A DNA stretch of 64,000 bases, from NCBI GenBank assembly GCA_038253135.1, contig JBBSHJ010000003.1, forward strand, positions 12,711 through 76,710. The letters run 5' to 3'. Positions 8,519-17,337 of this stretch are shown piece after piece (positions within the stretch are counted from its first letter, which is position 1; each line of letters starts with the position of its first letter). The DNA is from JBBSHJ01 sp038253135. GTDB lineage: Bacteria > Actinomycetota > Actinomycetes > Mycobacteriales > QHCD01. The notes beneath the pieces are model-generated. The model had not been told where the DNA came from. It ran no database searches and worked only from the letters and a program-made list of their open reading frames with translations. A program made the position numbers and the translations under genes.

Positions 8519-11152
8519 TCAGAGATCGCGCAGCTCGCGGGGCCCGGCCCGACCGGCCAGCCGCCCGAAGACGATGAGGATCGCCTCGCTGCAGACCGCC
8601 ACGCTACCGAGGAGCACCGCGAGATAGCCCAGCGGCACCGTCAAACCTGTCGGCGGCGGATCGAAGATGCCCGTGAGCACCTTGACCAGCAGGTAGGCGA
8701 TCGCGGTGCCGATCACCGCGCCGCCGAGCGCGCCGCCGAGAACCAGTGCCCGGGCCTCGACATTCAGGAACCGGACCCGCTGCCGCGCGGACGCGCCCAG
8801 TGCCGCGAGCAGGACGAGTCCGCGCCGCCGCTCGGTGATTCCGAGCGCCAACGCCAGCGCGGAGCAGGCCAGCGCCAGCACCAGCCCGAACCCGAGCTCG
8901 AGGCGGGACAGCCCGGTGAGGTCCGTGTGCGCGAGGCCGGACGCCGACGCCACGGTGGCCCGATCGGTCTTGACGTCGTGCACCTGCGCGCCGGGAGGCA
9001 GGTGGGCGCGCAGCGCGCGGGCGGTCGCCGGGGGATCGCCGGACGTGAACAGGAACGTGCTGACGGCGGCGGAGCCGGTGACCTTGGTGAGGTACGACGC
9101 GTTGGCAATGATGAAACTGTCCTTGGGTGCCGTGGGGAATTCCTTCACCACGCCGACGACGTGGAAGGTCATCGCCCGGTAGCGGTGGCTGCGGCCGGAC
9201 TGGAGCCGCAAGCGCACCTCGTCGCCGGGGTGCAGCTGGTAGTCGTGAATGGTCTCGGCCGACAGCAGCGCCCCGTCCGGCGTCTTGGCGAGCGAGGACA
9301 GGGCGGCCTTGATCGTCGAGCCCGGCACGAAGGAATCCAGCAGCGGGGCGACCCGGCCGATGCTGCCCGGGCGGATCCCGTAGAGGTCCTGCAGGTCGGC
9401 TCCGACGTAGGCAAGGCGATGCTGCAGCGGCTCGACCGCCTGCACTCCGGGCGCGCTCGCATACTCGTGCCCCGGTACCGGGCGGGCGGAGGAGCCGGGT
9501 GGCGCGGTCACCGCAACATCGGCGCCAACGGTGAGCGCGACGTCGAGATTCGCCTGCCGGTCGTAGGTCGCCGTGAAGATGGCCGTGGAGGTGGCCAGGC
9601 CGAGGGCGACCGCCAGGCCCACCGCGCCGCGGGTGATCGCTCGGCTCCGGTAACGGACCGTGGCGGCTTCGAGCTCGGGAGCCCGACCGGGTCGGGATAA
9701 CGTGAGCCGGCCGTTGCGGTGGGACAGGACCGCGAGGCCGATCCGCCAGATCAGCAGGGCGAGTCCGGGCCAGGCCAGAGCGGGCCCGAGCAGCGCTGCA
9801 TAGTTCACCGACGCCACCGGAACGCCCTCGGGAACCACCACCACCTGGTAGCCGCTGCGGGCGGTGAGCCAGAAGACGATTCCGGCCGCGACCAGGAAGA
9901 CGACATCCAGCCCCAACCGCAGCGGCCACGGCAGGCCGACCGGCGGCGAGTGCACCGCGGCCGCGCTGATCGTGTCGACGCGGGGCCGGATCGCCGCGCG
10001 GAGCACGGGCCCGAGCTGCGTGAGCGCCGCGAGCGCGAGCCCGGCCCCGGCCGCGATCGCGGTCCATCCGGCCGAGAGGTGGGCGCCCGCCGGGAGTGCC
10101 GCGTGGATGGCAAGCACGCCGAGAGGTACGCCGAGCCCGATCCCGATCGCGCTGGTGAGCAGCGACTCCGCGCCCGCGAGCCGCAGCAGTTGGCTCGGGC
10201 GGGCACCGCGCAGCCGTAACAACGCCACCTCGCGGCGCCGCCGCTCCCCGCGGAGGGCCACGACCAGCGCCGCGGCGATGGCGGCGAGGGCCAAGCCGGG
10301 AACGCCCAGCAACAGCAGGAGCAGCTGGGCGTAGATCGCGTCCTCGCGGGCGGCCGAGAGCGCGGCCCCGAGGTTGTCGCCCACCAGGGCGCCGCCGGCC
10401 ACCTGCGCCTGGAAGTGGTGGACCCGTTGCGTGAGCAGGGTGGCGGCCGCCGCCGGGTCGGACGGCAGCCCGCGATGCGAGAACAGCACGTGGTACTGCT
10501 GGATCACCGTGCCGCCCGCCGTGAGGTCGGCGAAGCGGTCCGGGGGCACGAGGACGACATTGTCCGGCGGCGCGGTGGCCCCGGACCCCGGCGCGGTGCC
10601 GACGACCTGGAAGAAGCTGTCGGCCTGGGGCAGGTCGACGACCCCGTCGACGCCGACGGACCGGGCGGACTGATGGGGAAGGGTGACGGTGATCCTGCTG
10701 CCCGGCCCGGCGGCCAGGTTGGCCGCGGTCTGCTGCTGCAGCAGCACGCCCTGGCGCGCGCCGAGCAGGTAGCGGATCTCCGCCGGCGCGGCGCGGGCGT
10801 AGGCGGGCGGGAGGGCGACGACGTACGCCGTCCCCGTGGTGCGGACGCCGGTCGCGTTGCTGGAGGCGAGCGCGGGAACGCGCGCCAGCTCGACGGGAAG
10901 GACCGTGCGCACGCCCGGCGTGCCGCGCAGCGCGGCCGCGACGCTGCCGGGCTGCCCCTGGGGCGTGACCTGCACCTGCCAGTCGACGGGAACGCCCGCC
11001 GCGGCGCGCGTCGTCAGCCCCGCCTTGCTCTCGCTGATGAACGCCCCGAGCGCCGCGATGAACGCGACGGCTACCGCCAGGCTCGCTCCGGCGCCGAACA
11101 GCGCCACCGGGCGCCGGCGGATGAGGCCGGCCAGCCAACTGAGCGTTCTCAT
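8519..11152 (-). CDS. FtsX/MacB-type ABC transporter permease
   Basis: Large membrane subunit (877 residues) of an ABC system of the MacB/LolCDE/FtsX type. One helix lies near residues 14-37, then a ~220-residue extracytoplasmic region, helices in the middle (around residues 270-300 and onward), a second extracytoplasmic domain, and further helices at the C-terminal end. This is the duplicated FtsX layout of single-chain exporters. The ATG overlaps the stop of ATPase A by ATGA. Such systems move lipoproteins or peptides, or transmit mechanical signals to cell-wall enzymes. The co-encoded lipoprotein may be a cargo or partner. Confidence 0.9.
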   Translation of the reverse strand: MRTLSWLAGLIRRRPVALFGAGASLAVAVAFIAALGAFISESKAGLTTRAAAGVPVDWQVQVTPQGQPGSVAAALRGTPGVRTVLPVELARVPALASSNATGVRTTGTAYVVALPPAYARAAPAEIRYLLGARQGVLLQQQTAANLAAGPGSRITVTLPHQSARSVGVDGVVDLPQADSFFQVVGTAPGSGATAPPDNVVLVPPDRFADLTAGGTVIQQYHVLFSHRGLPSDPAAAATLLTQRVHHFQAQVAGGALVGDNLGAALSAAREDAIYAQLLLLLLGVPGLALAAIAAALVVALRGERRRREVALLRLRGARPSQLLRLAGAESLLTSAIGIGLGVPLGVLAIHAALPAGAHLSAGWTAIAAGAGLALAALTQLGPVLRAAIRPRVDTISAAAVHSPPVGLPWPLRLGLDVVFLVAAGIVFWLTARSGYQVVVVPEGVPVASVNYAALLGPALAWPGLALLIWRIGLAVLSHRNGRLTLSRPGRAPELEAATVRYRSRAITRGAVGLAVALGLATSTAIFTATYDRQANLDVALTVGADVAVTAPPGSSARPVPGHEYASAPGVQAVEPLQHRLAYVGADLQDLYGIRPGSIGRVAPLLDSFVPGSTIKAALSSLAKTPDGALLSAETIHDYQLHPGDEVRLRLQSGRSHRYRAMTFHVVGVVKEFPTAPKDSFIIANASYLTKVTGSAAVSTFLFTSGDPPATARALRAHLPPGAQVHDVKTDRATVASASGLAHTDLTGLSRLELGFGLVLALACSALALALGITERRRGLVLLAALGASARQRVRFLNVEARALVLGGALGGAVIGTAIAYLLVKVLTGIFDPPPTGLTVPLGYLAVLLGSVAVCSEAILIVFGRLAGRAGPRELRDL

Positions 11153-11832
11153 CGGAGGGCCGCCGCGCGGAGCCGGCCGTCGGTAAGGACGGCATGGTCG
11201 GTGAGCAGGCCGGCCAGCTCGAGGTCGTGAGTGGCGAGGACGAGTGATCCGCCGGTGGTGGCGACGGCATCGCGCAGCGCCGTCAGGACGCCGAAGGCGT
11301 GCTCGCGATCGAGCGCACCGGTCGGCTCGTCGGCGAGCACCAGTCGGGGGCGGCCGGCAAGGACGCGCGCGATGGCGACCCGCTGCTGCATGCCGCCGGA
11401 GAGCTGCGCCGGGAGCGCGGCTGCGGCATCGCCGAGGTCGACGATCTCCAGTGCGTCGGTGGCGAGCGCCGCGGCCGACGCGACGCTGCTGCCGCGCAGG
11501 CGCAACGGCAGCGCCACGTTCTGTGCGGCGGTCAGTTCGGGCAGCAGCGAGGGGGCCTGGAAGACCATTCCGATCTGCGCCCTGCGCCGGCCGGGATCGC
11601 TCGCGAGACCCGGCCACCGCACGACGCCGGCGTCGGGGCGGAGCAGACCGGCGAGGACCAGCAGGAGCGTCGTCTTGCCGCTTCCCGATCGCCCGGTGAT
11701 GGCGAGCTCGGCACCGGCGTCGACGGCCAGGGTGACGTCGGCGAGGACGCGGGTCGGGCCGAAGTCGAGCTGGAGCCCGGCGGCCTCGACCACCGGCCCG
11801 TGATCCGTCCGGCGGTGTGCTGCGTCGGTCAT
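11149..11832 (-). CDS. ABC transporter ATP-binding protein A (LolD/MacB type)
   Basis: ATPase of about 227 residues with Walker A (GRSGSGKTTLL), Q-loop (VFQAPSLLPEL), canonical signature (LSGGMQQRVAIARVL), Walker B/D-loop (LVLADEPTGALD) and switch His (LATHD). All catalytic elements look intact. Starts and stops overlap both neighbours by 4 bases (ATGA), so it is translationally coupled to ATPase B and FtsX. It would form a homodimer, or a heterodimer with ATPase B. Confidence 0.93.
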   Translation of the reverse strand: MTDAAHRRTDHGPVVEAAGLQLDFGPTRVLADVTLAVDAGAELAITGRSGSGKTTLLLVLAGLLRPDAGVVRWPGLASDPGRRRAQIGMVFQAPSLLPELTAAQNVALPLRLRGSSVASAAALATDALEIVDLGDAAAALPAQLSGGMQQRVAIARVLAGRPRLVLADEPTGALDREHAFGVLTALRDAVATTGGSLVLATHDLELAGLLTDHAVLTDGRLRAAALR

Positions 11833-12566
11833 CGCAGCCGCCCGTCCTGCATCTGCAGCACCCGATCGGCCGCCGCGGCGACCGACTCGGAGTGCGTGAC
11901 GAGGACGGTGGTGCCGTCGGCGGGCCGCACCTGGCGGAGCAGGTCGAGGATCGAGTCCTCCTCGTCCGTACTGACCTCGGCGGTCGGCTCGTCGGCGAGC
12001 AGTACGCGGGGAGCTCCGGCCAGGGCGACGGCCAGGCCGGCGCGGGCGGTCTCGCCGCCGGACAGCGAGGATGGCCGGGCATGGGCGCGATCCGCGATGC
12101 CGAGCGCCGACAGGAGCGCGGCGGGCGCGCGCACGTTCGAGGCGACGGCCGGCGTGCGGCGGCCCCGCCCGCAGCCACGGAACGACGCGGCCAGCCGGAC
12201 ATTGCCGAGCACGCTCAGATGCTCGATCAGTCCGCTGCCCTGGGTGAGCACGCCGACCAGCTTCCCGCGCATCCGCGCCTGTTCGGCTGGCGCGCGGTGG
12301 CTCAGCCGCTGCCCGTCGATCCACACGCTGCCGCCGTCCGGGTCATCGAGACCGGCGAGCAGGTTCAGCAGTGTCGACTTGCCCGATCCGGACGGCCCGA
12401 CCACCGCGATCATCTCGCCGGGCGCGGCCGTGAAGGTCACATCGCGCAGCGCGGGCACCTCCTCATCGCCGCGGCGATAGAAGCGGTGCAGACCACGCGC
12501 CTGCAAGACCGCGGTTTCTTGGGGTGCGGTTTCTTGAGGTGCAGGTGCAGGTGCCGTCGCCGTCAT
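11829..12566 (-). CDS. ABC transporter ATP-binding protein B with variant signature and D-loop
   Basis: Second ATPase of the operon, 245 residues, with an Ala/Pro/Gln-rich N-terminal tail containing the repeat QETAPQETA. Walker A is intact (GPSGSGKSTLLNLL). The signature is LSGGETARAGLAVAL, and Walker B continues into DEPTAEVSTDEE instead of the usual SALD, so the D-loop is unusual; the switch region is THS rather than THD. This suggests an asymmetric ATPase pair with one degenerate ATP site. It overlaps the upstream lipoprotein stop and the downstream ATPase by ATGA. Confidence 0.9.
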   Translation of the reverse strand: MTATAPAPAPQETAPQETAVLQARGLHRFYRRGDEEVPALRDVTFTAAPGEMIAVVGPSGSGKSTLLNLLAGLDDPDGGSVWIDGQRLSHRAPAEQARMRGKLVGVLTQGSGLIEHLSVLGNVRLAASFRGCGRGRRTPAVASNVRAPAALLSALGIADRAHARPSSLSGGETARAGLAVALAGAPRVLLADEPTAEVSTDEEDSILDLLRQVRPADGTTVLVTHSESVAAAADRVLQMQDGRLR

Positions 12567-13402
12567 GAGACCCGCAGGCTCTGCGAGATCTTGGTGTAGG
12601 GATCGACGTTGTCCGAGCCCACCGCGCCGTACAGGTCGAGCGTGATGAGACGTCCCGCGTGAATGATCATGTAACGCTGGACCTCGTCCCGAAACACCTT
12701 GCCCGTCACGGGATCCGATGCTGAGTTTCGGCGGAAGACGATGAGCACCCCGGTCCCGGCGGGCAGCGAGGCGGGCTTCACGCTGCGGAGCTCGAATGCG
12801 GGCTCGCTGATCTTCAGGTCGGTGATCGTCTGCTGCACCGAGAGGACCGTCGGGACCTTGGTCGCCGGGCGCGCGGTCGCCGTGACGCCGTTCAGCTTGT
12901 CGGTGAAGGTCACGGTCGGCCCGAGCACGATCCGGGCCCATCCTTCGGGGTGCACGAAGGCATAGCGGCCCTGATGGTTGGTGTAGGGGACGTAGGCGAT
13001 GTTGTCGGGGATATCGCCCGGTGGGTTGTTCTCGACGGGAGCGGGTTTCTGCGCCGGACTGGGCTTGGTCGAATGATGTGGTCGGGCGCTCGACCCCTTG
13101 GCCGGCGGCTTCGACGGCGCGCTCGACCGGCCGGACGCCGGCCCGGATGTGCTGGCCGAGGCGGTGGGACTCGGCGATCCGGTTGCGCCGGCCGACCGGC
13201 TCGCACCCGTGGCGGTGCTCGGGCTCGGCGAGGAGTTGTTGCCGGACGGGCTGGCCTGGTGCGAGCTGCCGCAGCCGGCGATGACGCCGATTGAGAGCGT
13301 GACGAGCACGGCCGACGTACGTCGATGCCCGTTTCTCCGGCGTCGCGCGCGGTCCTGTGCCGGGCCGGCGGAACCTCGGGCCCCGGGGTGCGAAGATGCC
13401 AT
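12563..13402 (-). CDS. Lipoprotein leading the two-ATPase FtsX operon
   Basis: Exported lipoprotein of 279 residues: Arg-rich start, hydrophobic stretch, lipobox VIAGC (Cys44), then a long Ser/Pro/Thr/Lys-rich linker to about residue 140 and a ~140-residue globular C-terminal domain (from about GRYAFVHPEGW). No enzyme motif is recognised; the domain resembles the small secreted domains often paired with actinobacterial ABC systems. The stop overlaps the ATPase B start (ATGA), making it the first gene of the operon and a probable substrate-binding or accessory part of the transporter. Confidence 0.8.
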   Translation of the reverse strand: MASSHPGARGSAGPAQDRARRRRNGHRRTSAVLVTLSIGVIAGCGSSHQASPSGNNSSPSPSTATGASRSAGATGSPSPTASASTSGPASGRSSAPSKPPAKGSSARPHHSTKPSPAQKPAPVENNPPGDIPDNIAYVPYTNHQGRYAFVHPEGWARIVLGPTVTFTDKLNGVTATARPATKVPTVLSVQQTITDLKISEPAFELRSVKPASLPAGTGVLIVFRRNSASDPVTGKVFRDEVQRYMIIHAGRLITLDLYGAVGSDNVDPYTKISQSLRVS

Positions 13403-13521
13403 GTCCCGGACGGTACGGAGCCGACGGTTAGGGCCAGGACACCTGAGCGTTAGCGCTGGTTTTACCTTGGCTGAGGCATTCTGTGCGTGCGTATCAAGCC
13501 ATCCGAGGGGGTGAGCCGACC

Positions 13522-14919
13522 GTGTCGCGAGAAGGTGCAGGTCCTGCCCCGCGGAGCAGGTGCCGTCGGCGGTTGCCGCTGCGACGCCGGATCTCGGCCG
13601 GCATCCTCGGGATCGCCGGGGTGGCGGTCGTGCTGTTCGCGATTCCACTTGCCGTCACCGTTGCGTGGCTCGACCGGGGTCACGAGTACGCCGAGTTGCA
13701 GAGCGAGGCGACGAGGGTCGCCGCACTGGTGCCCGACAATCCGGTCCGCGCCGGCCGGTCGTCGACGGTCCCGCCGAGCACGGACCACGACACGATGCTC
13801 GGGATCTACACGCCCCGCGGCGATCGGGCCGGCGGGAAGGGGCCGGGACATTCGGAACTGGCGGCGGCCGCCGGCGACGGTCGGGTCCACCGCGGCCCGG
13901 AGAACGGGCAACTCGTGGCGGCCGTTCCGGTGCCGTCCGACCGGAAGGTCGTCGCGATAGTCCGCGCCGCGGTACCCCGCAACACGGTTTCGGCACGAAT
14001 CGCGCGGGCCTGGATCGGGATGATCCTGCTCGGGCTCGGCGTGCTCGCCGTCGCGTGGCTGCTCGCGCGCCGGCAGGCCCGCCGGATCGCCCGCCCGCTC
14101 GAGGATTTCACCTCCGCAGCACGGGCGCTCGGCGATGGCAATTTCGCGGTCGAACCTGGCCGTTCGGACATCTTGGAGGCCGATATCGCCGGCACCGCGC
14201 TGCGCCATACCGCTGGGCGGCTCGGCGATCTCGTCGAGCGGGAGCGGGCCTTCAGCGCTGATGCGTCGCATCAATTGCGGACCCCGTTGACGGGTCTGCT
14301 GCTCGGTCTGGAATCGGCATTGTCCCGCGATGACGCCGACCGTGACGCTGCGCTGCGCGATGCCGTTGTACGGGCGAGGAAACTGCAGGAAACAATCGAC
14401 GACCTGCTCTCCCTCCGTCGAGACGGGCGCGACGACATCGGCAGCCTGTATCTCGACGTCGCGCTCCCGCAGGGCGCCGCGGAGTGGATGTCGCGATTCT
14501 CCGCCGGCGGACGCCGGCTCGAGCTGCGGATTTCTCGCGAGACCCCGCCCGTGCGAGCGTCGGCCGCCGCCCTGCGCCAGATCGTCGACGTGCTGCTCGG
14601 CAATGCCCTCCAGCACGGCCGCGGAACGGTGACGCTGTCCGCCTCGGACCTCGGCGCGGCTGCGGCCGTCGAGGTCACCGACGAGGGCGACGGCGTCATC
14701 GGCGATCCCGAGGCGGTCTTCACTCGCCGAGGACCGCAGGCGCAGGGCCACGGCATCGGCCTGGCGCTCGCCCGGTCGCTCGCCGAGGCCGACGGCGGCC
14801 GGCTGATCCTGCGCCGGGCGGCGCCGCGCCCCACCTTTGCGTTGCTCCTACCCCTGGCCGAGGCGGTCATCGCGCCCCCGTCGGTGCCTCCGTCAGGCGC
14901 TCAGCCGCCCGTCTCGTAG
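13522..14919 (+). CDS. Sensor histidine kinase (HAMP-HisKA-HATPase)
   Basis: Membrane sensor kinase of about 465 residues. Two helices flank a ~100-residue extracytoplasmic sensor; a HAMP-like segment follows, then the H-box (ASHQLRTPLTG), N-box (GNALQHG) and ATP-lid glycines (DEGDGV, GHGIGLALAR). The GTG at 13522 is preceded by GAGGGGGTGA; a GTG at 13483 would add 13 residues. It converges tail to tail with an OmpR-type regulator, their 3' ends overlapping by 19 bases, so the two are not in one operon even though they probably form a pair. Confidence 0.92.
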   Translation: MSREGAGPAPRSRCRRRLPLRRRISAGILGIAGVAVVLFAIPLAVTVAWLDRGHEYAELQSEATRVAALVPDNPVRAGRSSTVPPSTDHDTMLGIYTPRGDRAGGKGPGHSELAAAAGDGRVHRGPENGQLVAAVPVPSDRKVVAIVRAAVPRNTVSARIARAWIGMILLGLGVLAVAWLLARRQARRIARPLEDFTSAARALGDGNFAVEPGRSDILEADIAGTALRHTAGRLGDLVERERAFSADASHQLRTPLTGLLLGLESALSRDDADRDAALRDAVVRARKLQETIDDLLSLRRDGRDDIGSLYLDVALPQGAAEWMSRFSAGGRRLELRISRETPPVRASAAALRQIVDVLLGNALQHGRGTVTLSASDLGAAAAVEVTDEGDGVIGDPEAVFTRRGPQAQGHGIGLALARSLAEADGGRLILRRAAPRPTFALLLPLAEAVIAPPSVPPSGAQPPVS

Positions 14920-15587
14920 CGATAGCCGTGACCGCGCAGCGTCGTGATCCGGTCGGCGCGCTCGCCGAGCTCGGCAAGCTTGCGCCGCACCACCGATACG
15001 TGGACGTCGAGGGTCTTGGTCGACCCGAACCAATTCTCGTCCCACACCTCGGCCATCAGCCGCTCGCGCGACACCGCCTCTCCGGCCGATGCCGCCAGCA
15101 GGACCAGCAGGTCGAACTCCTTCGGGCGCAGGGCAACGTCCCGGCCGTCGAAGAGGGCGCGCCGCGCCGGGATATTCAGCGTCAGCTTCCCGACGGCGAT
15201 CTGCTCATCCAACTGGCTGGGGGGTGCGCGCCGCAGGTGGGCGCGTAATCGAGCGAGCAGCTCGGCCAGCCGAAACGGCTTGGTCAGATAGTCGTCCGCG
15301 CCGGCATCGAGCGCCACGATGACCTCGAATTCCTCCGTACGCGCGGTCAGCACGACAATGACCGCGTCGGGAACGCGCTGCCGCAACGTGCGGCACAGCG
15401 TGACGCCGTCCATGTCGGGGAGGCCGAGATCGAGGAGCACCAGGTCGGCGACCCGCTGCTGCGCCGCGGCCAGCGCATTCTCGCCCGTCTGCACCCACGT
15501 CGCGTCATAACCTGCGCTGTTAATGGCGGTGTGCAATTCGGCGCCGATGGTGGCGTCGTCCTCGATGATCAGCACAGCCGGCCGCAC
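14901..15587 (-). CDS. OmpR/PhoB-family response regulator
   Basis: Two-domain response regulator of about 228 residues. Receiver: acidic pair (IIEDD), phosphoacceptor Asp in LVLLDLGLPD, Thr (LTART) and Lys (TKPF). C-terminal winged helix ends in ITTLRGHGYRYE. The GTG at 15587 begins right at the receiver domain; a GTG at 15629 would add 14 residues. No ribosome-binding site is evident for the former, so the message may be leaderless. The tail-to-tail overlap with the adjacent kinase is unusual for a cognate pair. Confidence 0.92.
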   Translation of the reverse strand: MRPAVLIIEDDATIGAELHTAINSAGYDATWVQTGENALAAAQQRVADLVLLDLGLPDMDGVTLCRTLRQRVPDAVIVVLTARTEEFEVIVALDAGADDYLTKPFRLAELLARLRAHLRRAPPSQLDEQIAVGKLTLNIPARRALFDGRDVALRPKEFDLLVLLAASAGEAVSRERLMAEVWDENWFGSTKTLDVHVSVVRRKLAELGERADRITTLRGHGYRYETGG

Positions 15588-15700
15588 CCGGCAGAGTGTA
15601 GGCGGGCAGGGTGTAGGCCGGGCTCGCACGGCGGTCGGCGAGGTCGGCCGCGCCGGTGCTGATGCCGGGAATTCCCGAATGTCTCGGCTAGGCTCGGCCG

Positions 15701-16510
15701 GTGCGTTTGACGCGGGTGCTTGCGGCGATTGGCGCGGCGTTGACGGCTACGGCAATCGCCGCAGGATGCCAGGCGAAACCCCAGACGGCGAGAGCCCAGC
15801 CGGACAGGGGCGGGCGCGCCGGGGCGCCGGCGACATCGTCGATGCGTACGCCGGCCGGTCCGTCGAGCAGCGGTGCGATCGCGAGTCCGACCGCCGCCGA
15901 TTCCGGGTCCAGCGCACCTGCGTCGAATGCGCCGGTGTCGCCCAGTCCGTCGGTGAGCAGCACCGCGAGCCCGAGCAGCACCGGTGCGGGCCCGACCCGA
16001 ACGGGGAGTCGCAGCAGGTCGCCGCACCCGCCGGCAACCGTCGTCGCGTCGACGGCGGCGACGTCCGGGGCGGCGAGCACCAGCACGGCGCCGGGCCCGG
16101 CCAAAGCGGTCACCGATGCGTGTCGGCTGCTCTCGGGCGGTGATGTCACCGAGTTCCTCGGCGTGGACTCGGCCGCGGCGACACCGTCGTTCAACGGCTC
16201 GATCTATACGTGCACCTACAAGGTCAGCGTCGGGGGGATCCGCGGGCAGCTCTACCTGGACGTGTCCAACGACCGTGGTGCCTCGCTGTTCGGGCAGACG
16301 CGGTCCTCCGGTGCCTTCGATGCGATCAGGGGCGTCGGTGACGAGGCGGCGTACAACCCGGAAGACGGGCGGTTCGCCGTCCGCGACGGCAACGACTACC
16401 TCCTCCTGACCCTTCCGATCACGCTCGGCGGATCGACGGTGACCACGACGGCGCAGGCCACGCAGGTCGGGGCCGCGATGGCCAAGCGGGCGGTGGCCGG
16501 GATGCGCTGA
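15701..16510 (+). CDS. Secreted lipoprotein (DUF3558-like C-terminal domain)
   Basis: Lipoprotein of 269 residues (GTG start, lipobox IAAGC, Cys23). A very long Ser/Pro/Thr/Ala-rich region spans about residues 30-135, then comes a compact ~130-residue domain with two cysteines (ACRLLSGGDVTEFLG and YTCTYKV). That pattern, with GVGDEAAYN, is like the DUF3558 family of actinobacterial cell-envelope lipoproteins, whose function is unknown. It starts divergently from the response regulator and ends against the TrmH gene. Confidence 0.75.
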   Translation: MRLTRVLAAIGAALTATAIAAGCQAKPQTARAQPDRGGRAGAPATSSMRTPAGPSSSGAIASPTAADSGSSAPASNAPVSPSPSVSSTASPSSTGAGPTRTGSRSRSPHPPATVVASTAATSGAASTSTAPGPAKAVTDACRLLSGGDVTEFLGVDSAAATPSFNGSIYTCTYKVSVGGIRGQLYLDVSNDRGASLFGQTRSSGAFDAIRGVGDEAAYNPEDGRFAVRDGNDYLLLTLPITLGGSTVTTTAQATQVGAAMAKRAVAGMR

Positions 16511-16511
16511 G

Positions 16512-17318
16512 TCACCAGCCGGACTGGCGGGCGCGGATCTCATACATCAGCACGGACGCGGATATCGACACGTTGAGCGAGTCCGCCTGCCCGAGCATCG
16601 GGATCGTTACCGGCATCGCGCCGTGCGCGTACCACGGCGCGGAGATGCCGTAACGCTCATTGCCCACGACGAGCGCGCTGCGAGCGGCGTAGGGCACGCT
16701 GCGGTACGCCGTAGCACCGTTGGCATCGGCGAGATAGAGCGCAAATCCCCTGTCCTGCAGCCATCGGGCCGCATCGTCGGGCTGCTCGAAATCGACGTAC
16801 GGCACCCGCACGCTCATGCCATGGCTGCCGCGAAACACCTTCGGGTGGGTCATACGGGTACGCCGGTTGGTCAGTACGAGCACGTCGGCCGCACAGCCGT
16901 CCATGGTCCGGATCAGCGTGCCGAGGTTTCCCGGGATCTCGACCGCGTCGGCCACCAGGGCGAGCGCCGGCTCGCTGAGATCGAGCCGGTCGGGGTCCCA
17001 TTGCGGCATGTCGGCGATCGACAGCAGACCGTCCGGCGCGTCGCGCTCGCTGAGGCGTTCGAGGGTCCTGCGGGAGATCTCATAGGAATGCCGGGCCCGC
17101 GCGGTGAGCGGCGCCACGATGGTGCGGGCCACGTCGGACCGCAGCGCATCCGGGCACAGGAGAAAGGTGTCGATCTCGGTGCCGGCATCGAGCAGGACCT
17201 CGTGCGCCCACAACCCCTCGGCGATGAAGCGTTGATGCCGGTTGGGCGTCTGGTTCGCCTGCAGCGCAAGGAGGTGCTTGACCCGGGGATGGTGGATGCC
17301 GACCGGCTGCAGGTCCAT
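16512..17318 (-). CDS. TrmH/SpoU-family RNA 2'-O-methyltransferase
   Basis: SAM-dependent RNA ribose methyltransferase of 268 residues with the SPOUT trefoil-knot motifs: motif 1 Asn/Arg (PGNLGTLIRT), motif 2 (VVGNERYGIS) and motif 3 (ADSLNVSISASVLMYE). An N-terminal substrate-binding extension covers the first ~110 residues. Whether the target is rRNA (such as a 23S guanosine) or tRNA cannot be said. It is convergent with the preceding lipoprotein gene and the next gene on its strand is 19 bases upstream. Confidence 0.9.
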   Translation of the reverse strand: MDLQPVGIHHPRVKHLLALQANQTPNRHQRFIAEGLWAHEVLLDAGTEIDTFLLCPDALRSDVARTIVAPLTARARHSYEISRRTLERLSERDAPDGLLSIADMPQWDPDRLDLSEPALALVADAVEIPGNLGTLIRTMDGCAADVLVLTNRRTRMTHPKVFRGSHGMSVRVPYVDFEQPDDAARWLQDRGFALYLADANGATAYRSVPYAARSALVVGNERYGISAPWYAHGAMPVTIPMLGQADSLNVSISASVLMYEIRARQSGW

Positions 17319-17337
17319 ACCCGGCGATCGTATCCCG

